Below, piece after piece: positions 1 to 6,000 of a stretch of DNA of 7,464 nucleotides (position 1 is the first letter of the stretch; each line of letters begins with the position of its first letter). Position numbers and translations under genes: made by a program. A model generated the notes under the pieces. It saw only the letters and a program-made list of their open reading frames with translations, searched no databases and was not told the DNA's origin. The DNA comes from JBAZOJ01 sp041648755 (GTDB taxonomy: Bacteria; Planctomycetota; B143-G9). The stretch is from assembly GCA_041648755.1 (NCBI GenBank), contig JBAZOJ010000181.1, positions 1-7,464 on the forward strand. The letters run 5' to 3'.

Positions 1-384
1 CCCCATGAAGGGCTCGGTATTTTCGATGCGCCCTGCCCTGCGGTCGATGATGTTTCCGTCATCATCGGTTGTGCCCATGTTCCCGCGGAAGGCGATATCG
101 CCAGCCTGCAGAACAAGGCCGGTACCTGCCGCTTCGATGGGGCCGCGTCCCGCATAGTACTCGTGGGGGTCATAGCCGAGAAGGGCGAGGTGGGACGTAT
201 CGCTGCCGGGCCGTACCCCGACGCCCACGGTATTCATCAACCCGATGGCGCCGCGCCGGGCAAGCTCGCTGAGCGGGCCGGCGGATGCAGCTTCGAGCGG
301 AGTGCGGTTGTTCAATTCGGGGATGGGCCTGTCGCCCAGCCCGTCGCAGATGACGAGAATCGCCTTTGTAGCTTGTTCGGACAT
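1..384 (-). CDS. apgM: Archaeal-type cofactor-independent phosphoglycerate mutase, N-terminal 128 residues (cut by window edge)
   Basis: This is the N-terminal part of a 2,3-bisphosphoglycerate-independent phosphoglycerate mutase of the ApgM class (alkaline phosphatase superfamily), which interconverts 3- and 2-phosphoglycerate in cytosolic glycolysis and gluconeogenesis. The first 128 codons are open from the ATG at 384 to the left edge with no stop. Recognisable landmarks are VICDGLGDRP (residues 11-20, with Asp14 as a metal-ligand candidate), PGSDTSH (59-65, with Ser61 at the place of the phosphorylated nucleophile), LGYDPHEYYAGRGP (69-82), GDIAFRGN (95-102) and DRRAGR (114-119), all typical of the family. 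Full-length members have about 400 residues, so roughly a third is present. The start is supported by AAGAGG at 390-395, five bases upstream, and by a promoter just before it. Relatives are often labelled 'proposed homoserine kinase' in databases; the motifs fit the mutase better. The gene is divergent from the acetyltransferase gene. Confidence 0.93.
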   Translation of the reverse strand, partial: MSEQATKAILVICDGLGDRPIPELNNRTPLEAASAGPLSELARRGAIGLMNTVGVGVRPGSDTSHLALLGYDPHEYYAGRGPIEAAGTGLVLQAGDIAFRGNMGTTDDDGNIIDRRAGRIENTEPFMG

Positions 385-389
385 TTCGG

Positions 390-395
390 CCTCTT
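390..395 (-). promoter_or_regulatory. Ribosome binding site of apgM
   Basis: AAGAGG on the minus strand sits five bases before the ATG at 384 and fixes that codon as the start of apgM. Confidence 0.7.
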
Positions 396-406
396 CTGTT
401 TTGCGG

Positions 407-435
407 ATTATACGTCCCTATGAAGGCCGTGGAAA
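407..435 (-). promoter_or_regulatory. Sigma70-like promoter of apgM
   Basis: On the minus strand a perfect -10 hexamer TATAAT (407-412) lies 17 bp downstream of TTTCCA (430-435), which matches four of the six -35 consensus bases. The predicted transcription start is near 400, giving a leader of about 16 bases that contains the AAGAGG ribosome site. The promoter covers the upstream ATG at 420 on the plus strand, one reason to prefer the later start for the divergent gene. The assignment rests on hexamer match and spacing only. Confidence 0.6.
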
Positions 436-466
436 AAAACGTCCTTTCTCCGGCCACTACCGTGCG

Positions 467-472
467 TAAAAT
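467..472 (+). promoter_or_regulatory. Possible -10 element of a leaderless GNAT transcript
   Basis: TAAAAT (five of six matches to TATAAT) ends seven bases before the ATG at 480. That spacing would put the transcription start at or next to the A of the ATG. No Shine-Dalgarno sequence precedes this ATG, which fits a leaderless message. There is no good -35 hexamer at 16-18 bp upstream, so the call is weak. Confidence 0.3.
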
Positions 473-479
473 CAGCCTC

Positions 480-956
480 ATGAAACACGAAGAAAAGATT
501 CCCGATGTGGTCGCGCTCCGCAGCGCCGATATCGAGGAAATCGTCAGCCTGCGCGAGGAAGTGCTGATCCGGGGCACGACCTATCCGAACAAGTACTTCG
601 ACGGCGACACCGATCCCAATACCCGACACTACGGGGCGTTCATCAACGGCCGCTGCGTCTGCTGCGCCACTCTCATGCACAAGGACATCGATGGCGTTCC
701 AGGATGGCAGCTCAGGGGAATGGCAACCGATCCCACCCTCCAGGGTAAAGGAATTGGCAGCCAGCTCCTGAAGTTGATCGAGGATTCCGCCCGCGCGGAG
801 AATCCAAAGGGAGTGTTGTGGTGCAATGCCCAACTCCCCGCGGCACGTTTCTACGAAAAGCACGGCTGGCGTCCGGAGTCGGAAGAGTTCGTCATCGACG
901 GTGTCGGGCCGCACCGCCGGATGGCGAAGCGCCTTGGAAATCTCCCGCACGCTTGA
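480..956 (+). CDS. GNAT-family N-acetyltransferase
   Basis: This is a 158-residue Gcn5-related acetyltransferase, expected to transfer an acetyl group from acetyl-CoA to an amine in the cytosol; the substrate cannot be read from the sequence. The acetyl-CoA pyrophosphate-binding motif A is clear: LRGMATDPTLQGKGIG (residues 78-93) contains Q-x-x-G-x-G at Gln88 to Gly93. The later strand and helix follow as VLWCNA (112-117), then AARFYEKHGW (121-130), the usual 'A..FYE..GF' signature, then an IDGVGPHRRM end. The length is normal for a single-domain GNAT. The ATG at 480 is preferred because the protein then opens directly into the first GNAT strand (VVALRSADIEEIVSLR). An in-frame ATG at 420 would add 20 residues but lies inside the divergent apgM promoter. 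Neither start has a ribosome site. The stop TGA at 954-956 is part of the next gene's -35 box. Confidence 0.9.
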   Translation: MKHEEKIPDVVALRSADIEEIVSLREEVLIRGTTYPNKYFDGDTDPNTRHYGAFINGRCVCCATLMHKDIDGVPGWQLRGMATDPTLQGKGIGSQLLKLIEDSARAENPKGVLWCNAQLPAARFYEKHGWRPESEEFVIDGVGPHRRMAKRLGNLPHA

Positions 957-981
957 CTCGCACCCCGCACGTGAATACAAT
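953..981 (+). promoter_or_regulatory. Sigma70-like promoter of the propeller gene, overlapping the GNAT stop codon
   Basis: TTGACT (953-958, five of six consensus matches) and TACAAT (976-981, five of six) are separated by the ideal 17 bp. The -35 box contains the TGA stop of the acetyltransferase gene. The predicted start near 988 leaves a leader of about 34 bases that includes a good ribosome site at 1010-1015, so the downstream gene can be transcribed independently of its neighbour. Confidence 0.65.
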
Positions 982-1009
982 CCATCCCGCACACGGGCTC
1001 TTACGATGC

Positions 1010-1015
1010 AAGGGG
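1010..1015 (+). promoter_or_regulatory. Ribosome binding site deciding the propeller-gene start
   Basis: AAGGGG lies six bases before the ATG at 1022. It selects that ATG over longer in-frame extensions that would reach back into the acetyltransferase gene and bury the signal peptide. Confidence 0.75.
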
Positions 1016-1021
1016 AACCCG

Positions 1022-2617
1022 ATGAATGTAAAAGTCTTCTCCTCTGTCTGCGTCTCCCTCCTCCTCTTCTCCTGTGCTATCGCGCCCTCGGAAGACATGC
1101 CTCCGGCGCTGAACATCAAGGAGACCGTTCTATACACTCTCGACAACATCGAACCTCAGGCGGACATGGTTGTCGTAAGCCCGGACCACAAGCGACTGGC
1201 TCTTGTCCTCAAGAAGGACACGACGTATGTCGTAGTACTTGACGGGAAGGAGAGCAAGCCGTACGACGAGGTGTCCAAGCCGCGATTCTCACCTGACGGA
1301 TCAAAGTGCGCTTTCGCTGCAAAAGAGGCCGGCAAGTGGTGCATCGTCGAGAACGGAAAGCCCGGAGCCAAGTACGACGCTATCGAGCCCAAGTCGGTGC
1401 TCTACTCGCCTGACGGGCGGCTGGCGTTCGCGATTGCGAAGGGTGACAAGCAGTGCGTGGTGATGGGCGGAAGAGAGTTGAAGCAGGGCAAAGCGATCGG
1501 GCAGATCCACTTCAGCGGCGACGGAAAGCACTTCGCGTTTGCCATTTCCGAGCCGGTGGCGGCTGAGTGGGGCCCGAAATATGACGCGTCCTACCTGATC
1601 GTTGACACTACCGAGTTAAAGGACTTCGAGTCCCCCATGCTCTTTTCCTTCAGCCCCGTCGGAAAGCGCCACGGTTTCATAGGCACCTTGAAAGCTGGCT
1701 ACGCAGGCGGCACAGCAGGAGTGACCGGCCCGGGCGCCAACATCATCATCGATGGCGCCCCGGTAGAGAAACTCGGAGGCACCGCCTGGGGCGGAGCAAG
1801 CCGACAGACGGTGTCCTTCAGCGAGGACTGCAGACACTTCGGCTACTCAGGTAACTTCGCTGGTGACAAGTATGAGGCAGTCATTGACGGAAAGAGATTC
1901 GGGCCATACAAAATCGCATTTCGGCCGCAGTTCAGCCCCAGCGGAAAGGCCTTCGGGTATTTCGTGGAGACCGACGCAGGCCTGCAGGTCGCAGTCAACG
2001 GCAAGGTCTGGACTTTCAGGGAGGACGGCGGCGGCATGGGCGATACGATGTCTCGACCGATCGCCTTCAGCGGAAACGACTCGGCCGCTATCCGCGTGAA
2101 ATTCGCCGAGAACGGCTATTACGTGGCAGAGAACGGCAAAGCTCTTACGGCATACAAGTGGGTGTCCGAGCCGGTTTACAGCCCCAAGGGAGAACTGTGC
2201 TACCTGGCTTCCTCCGAGGACAAGAGCTTCCTGGTTCGGGACGGCAAGGAAGAAGTCGGCCCCGCGGGTAAATTTGTTGATGTGTCATCTACCGGGGTTG
2301 GAGTCATGTTCAGCCCTGCTGGCGACGCATGCGCCTTCATCATGAAGGGCGCGGAAGGCCAATTTGTGATCCTGAACGGGGAAAAGACCTATCCCCTTGG
2401 CGCAATCCTCGATGCCGCCAGGCCTGCTCTCAGCGCGATATTCTCCTTTGGCGCACAGGGGGCAGCGGCCCCCCCGGGGCCTCCCGGCCCTCCGACCTTC
2501 TCTGCCCCGGAACCTGCGACACAGTACACAAAGTGCTGCTTCGTCTCCGGCAATACTCTCAATCTCATAGCAAGAAAAGACAGCAAGTACATTCGCTATG
2601 AGATCAAGGTGAAGTAG
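1022..2617 (+). CDS. Exported SPDG-repeat beta-propeller protein, probable lipoprotein
   Basis: This is a 531-residue exported protein. Residues 1-21 form a signal peptide with a Lys at 4 and a hydrophobic core. LFSC (15-18) resembles a lipobox with Cys18 as the lipidated residue, though Phe at -2 is atypical; ordinary cleavage after AIA (residue 21) is the alternative. The mature part is built from about eleven copies of a strand motif of the type [FY]SPDGK..AF, starting near residues 51, 89, 128, 164, 210, 266, 304, 349, 386, 430 and 507. Most are followed by a V-x-[DN]-G-K turn. This is the pattern of WD40/PD40 (TolB-like) propellers. A proline/glycine stretch, PPGPPGPP (484-491), is inserted before the last copy. 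No catalytic motif is visible; a binding or scaffolding role at the envelope is inference. The gene has its own promoter and converges on the YD-repeat gene with 49 bp between stop codons. Confidence 0.85.
   Translation: MNVKVFSSVCVSLLLFSCAIAPSEDMPPALNIKETVLYTLDNIEPQADMVVVSPDHKRLALVLKKDTTYVVVLDGKESKPYDEVSKPRFSPDGSKCAFAAKEAGKWCIVENGKPGAKYDAIEPKSVLYSPDGRLAFAIAKGDKQCVVMGGRELKQGKAIGQIHFSGDGKHFAFAISEPVAAEWGPKYDASYLIVDTTELKDFESPMLFSFSPVGKRHGFIGTLKAGYAGGTAGVTGPGANIIIDGAPVEKLGGTAWGGASRQTVSFSEDCRHFGYSGNFAGDKYEAVIDGKRFGPYKIAFRPQFSPSGKAFGYFVETDAGLQVAVNGKVWTFREDGGGMGDTMSRPIAFSGNDSAAIRVKFAENGYYVAENGKALTAYKWVSEPVYSPKGELCYLASSEDKSFLVRDGKEEVGPAGKFVDVSSTGVGVMFSPAGDACAFIMKGAEGQFVILNGEKTYPLGAILDAARPALSAIFSFGAQGAAAPPGPPGPPTFSAPEPATQYTKCCFVSGNTLNLIARKDSKYIRYEIKVK
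1172..2551 (+). repeat. Array of about eleven propeller-blade repeats
   Basis: The [FY]S-P/G-x-G motif recurs at residues 51, 89, 128, 164, 210, 266, 304, 349, 386, 430 and 507 of the exported protein. The spacing is 36-56 residues except for the last interval (77), which contains the proline/glycine insertion. The second half of most units carries V-x-[DN]-G-K, for example at 74-76, 111-113, 289-291, 326-328, 371-373 and 407-409. The repeats are degenerate at the DNA level and only visible in the protein. Eleven copies exceed a single seven- or eight-bladed ring, so either two propellers or half-blades are likely. Confidence 0.7.
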
Positions 2618-2636
2618 GCGCAGCAAGGCCCACGTC

Positions 2637-2659
2637 TCGGCTGCGGCTTCGACGGCCGA
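2637..2659. terminator. Weak hairpin between convergent stop codons
   Basis: TCGGCTG (2637-2643) can pair with CGGCCGA (2653-2659) as a 7-bp stem with one G-T wobble and a nine-base loop. It lies in the 49-bp gap between the two convergent genes, where a bidirectional terminator would be expected. No T-run follows on either strand, so an intrinsic terminator is not well supported. Confidence 0.25.
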
Positions 2660-2666
2660 CAAATTC

Positions 2667-3020
2667 CTACCGGTATTCCTCCGGCATCTGCGCGCTGCCA
2701 TCAAAGAAAAGCGATTCCACCGCATCCGGCGTGCGAGGCGTTTCCAGCATATCCGACAGGCGGGGCTCGCGTCCGGTCAGCGCGGCGTTCACAGCAGCCC
2801 ACCATATTCCTTCAAGAATGCTACCTGTAACGGCAGACTCCACGAGGACGTCGCCGATGCGCATGGGCTCGCCCCGCGCCATAAGGGGAAATCCTGCGCG
2901 CCAGAGGAGATTGGCGCCCTGCAAGGGCTGCGGAGTGCGCCAATGGCAGTCTTCCAGTGTGTGCGACGCCCCCATCCCTGGCCACACATCCTCGGATAAC
3001 TGGCGGGACTCCGCAGTCAA
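2667..3020 (-). other. C-terminal tip of the RHS-type protein (117 residues), no known domain recognised
   Basis: Residues 1467-1583 follow the point where RHS cores normally end in DPxG-L. The segment has no nuclease, deaminase, ADP-ribosyltransferase or protease motif that I recognise. It holds a single Cys (1491), a hydrophobic Gly/Ala-rich stretch at about 1521-1548 with a Trp pair (1539-1540), and an acidic, proline-containing end finishing in EEYR. In polymorphic toxins this is where the effector lies, but a simple terminal domain is equally possible. Confidence 0.6.
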
Positions 3021-6000
3021 GCCGCCTTCATTCGCAAAGTTGACCGGATTATCCGTGGCATAGGCATAGCCGCTCCATCCTGTGCTTTCCAATGCGAGGG
3101 GGGCGCTGAACCGCGCCAGTGAGCGCGAGTACTCGCGCGAGCCCATATCATACATCGAGCTTTCGGCGTCAAACCGCGAGGATGCGAACAGCATTTCGTT
3201 GGGCACGGGATTCTGGCCACCGGAATAGACTGACGCACCCCAGGCACCGTATTCGTACGAGTTCCTCCAGTTGCCGAGGTTGTCGGAGAGTCCGATCACG
3301 TTGCCCTCCACATCGGACAGGTACGGATAGTATCCCGCCGACTGCTGACCGGGCGGAACCGTCAGGGAGTGCAGGCCGAGTTCGGCGGAGTGTGTGAACC
3401 GCTCGCGCTCGTACGGCACGCCGCCCTGCTCCATTACATACACATTCGACTCCACACCCAGTGTCCAGAAGGTGAATTCACTCCAGACGGGCGTCCCTGC
3501 ATAGGCCGTGCGGATTGCCCGCTCATCTTCGTAAGGATGCAAGTACCTGTAGGATAGTGTTCCGCCGTTGGCGTAACCTGCAAGGCGGTCGCGATAGTCG
3601 AACACGTAGCTATTTCCAACGCTGTCAGATGTCAGATTGCCGTTGCTGTCGTGGAAACAGTTGATCGAGTTGCCACCGGTCGTCTCGCTTACCACTGCGT
3701 TGCAGACGTTGTACACGTAGTCTGTCGAAACGTTGTTGAGCGTGGCATTCGTCCTGTTGCCCGCAGCGTCGAAGGCGTACGAGGCGATGTAGGCCCGGAC
3801 GCCCGTGCGGGTTTCGCCAGTGAGTCGCTCAAGAGGATCGTACTCCCAATCAACCGACCAGCCGCTGCTCGAAGCCTTGCTGACAGCATTGAAGCAATCG
3901 TCGTAGCTGTAGTCCAGAGACTCCTGCAAGGTGCCAAGGGGATCGAAGACACTCTCCTGCGATACGAGGTTCGAGCCAGGCAGGTATTGCCATTCGCAGA
4001 ATTGCCCCGATGGCAGATCTCGTCTCACCGGACGGCCCGCGAGATCATACGACATCGTTGAAATCTGTCCGGCGTCATTGATTGAGGTGCAACGCCCGAT
4101 CGAGTTGTAGGCGTAAGAAACAGTTCTGCCCGCGAAGTCTGTGATCGCGGCAAGGTTATCCTCGTTGTCGTAGGAATAATTGGCAGTCAGGGAAGTCGGG
4201 AATCCGACCGGCGACCATTCTTCGGCAGTCATGCGATCGTGTGCGTCAAAAGTCCTTTCTATCGTCACGTAAGGCCCAACCTCGGAGACGCAGTTGCCGC
4301 GCAGGTCATAGGCCATCGTCCGGGTGAGAGTTCCGAGGCCGAACGGGTCGAAGAACTGCTCTTGTACGAGGTTCTCGGCCGCATCGTACGAATACCCGGT
4401 GGTGCGGCCGTTCCTGTCGGTGCACGACACAAGGAGCGAACCAACGTAGCTGTAAGTTTCCGTGTTTCCCAGTGCGTCCTGCGCGCTCAACCGCCTGTTG
4501 GCGCTGTCATACGCAAAGAATGTGGAATTGCCGCGAGGATCGGTCTGAGAGAGGAGATTTCCTTCGCCGTCGTAGGAGAAAGACGCAAGCCCCGTCAGCG
4601 GATCCGTAGCGCCTATGCGCTCACCACGCGCATTATAGGCATAGCTCCAGGCGTGATTGCCAGGATCTGTGAATGACGTCAGGTTCCCGCATGCGTCGTA
4701 GCCCATCGCATAGCTTGACGAACCGCAGGTGTAGGATGAAAGTCTCCCGGTGTTGGAGTATGCCCATTCATACAGGACTCCAGCCGGGTCCAGGCGCGAG
4801 GTAAGCCGGTTCTCGAAGTCGTACGAGAGAGTCGAGTTCCCGCCTTCGGGATTCAGTATCCCGACACAGCTTGAAAGCGCGCCATAGCTGAATGTCCAGA
4901 CATCCCCGCGCCGGTCGGTGTAGGATGACACGTTCCCGTCGTTGTCATAGGACCAGTAACGAACGAGGCCGCCCGGATACTCGGCTGCGGTTATCCTTCC
5001 GGCGGCGTCCCGCGTGAACGTCATAATGGCGGAAATGCTGTCGAGCGCCGAGAGAACTCGCCCGGATTTGTCGTATCCTATCGTGGTCTCGTTGCCGGAG
5101 GGGTCCTTGTACCACGTTACCAAGCCACCAGCGTTGTGTGAGCATTCCATCGTTCCCCCACCGGGGAGAACGACATCGGTAACCCGGCCTGCGGCATCGC
5201 AGGTCCACGTCAGAGAAGTGCCGTTGGGCATCGCGAACGAGCCGGGCCTGTTGTCGGCATCATAGGTGGCTGTTCTGACTCCGCCAAGCCGGTTCGTCGC
5301 CTGAACCAGGTTTCCGTTGTAGTCGTATTGAAGCGAGTACGTGAAATTGAGCGGATCGGTCTGCCCGGTCAGGCGGTTCAGTTCGTCAAATGTCCTCGAA
5401 GTGACGTAACCACGCTGATCAGTGACCGATGTGGCGTTCCCGCAGCCATCGAGAGCGTAGTTGATCTGGCTGCCGACAGCATCGATAGCACGGCGAAGGC
5501 GCCACAATCCATCGAACAACTGCGAACTTGTGTTTCCGGTGCGGTTTGTGACAGCAATAGCCCGGGCAGAAAGGTCGTAGGCTGTTGCTGTGGTGTGGCT
5601 CGCCGGATCGGTCACAGCGATTACGCGCCCCCATGCATCTCTGGTGGCAGCCCAGATATTACCCCTGAAATCCGTCCAGCCTGTCAGGCGGCCCTCGTTG
5701 TCATACGACAACGCACGGTCGTTGCCGAGAGGATTCGTGATCTCGGTGTTCCTCCCTGCCGCATCGCGCGAATAACAGGTCGCAGAGCCAATAGGATCGG
5801 TAATCGACAGTATCCTTCCCGCGGGGCTCAAGACCCATGTGGTGATTGCCGGGCCGGTGAGATCGAAGGGCTCGCGCGTCTCCACGAGCCTGTGCATATT
5901 GTCATAGATGAGTGTCCTTGCCGCTCCAAGCGGGTCGGTTTCCGAGGTCAATTGGCCCCACGTGTTGCAGGCAAATGTCCGGCTGTTCGAAAGCGGCGAA

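Noticed and set aside
420..479. Twenty-residue extension of the acetyltransferase from the ATG at 420
   Set aside because: There is no ribosome site, the segment overlaps the divergent apgM promoter, and the GNAT fold begins after the ATG at 480. It cannot be fully excluded.
986..1000. CCCG-CACA-CGGG mini hairpin in the leader of the propeller gene
   Set aside because: A four-base-pair stem in GC-rich DNA is expected by chance and there is no sign of a riboswitch or attenuator.
818..1021. N-terminal extension of the propeller gene back to 818
   Set aside because: It would overlap the acetyltransferase gene by over 100 bases and bury the signal peptide. The ATG at 1022 has a good ribosome site and starts the signal peptide.
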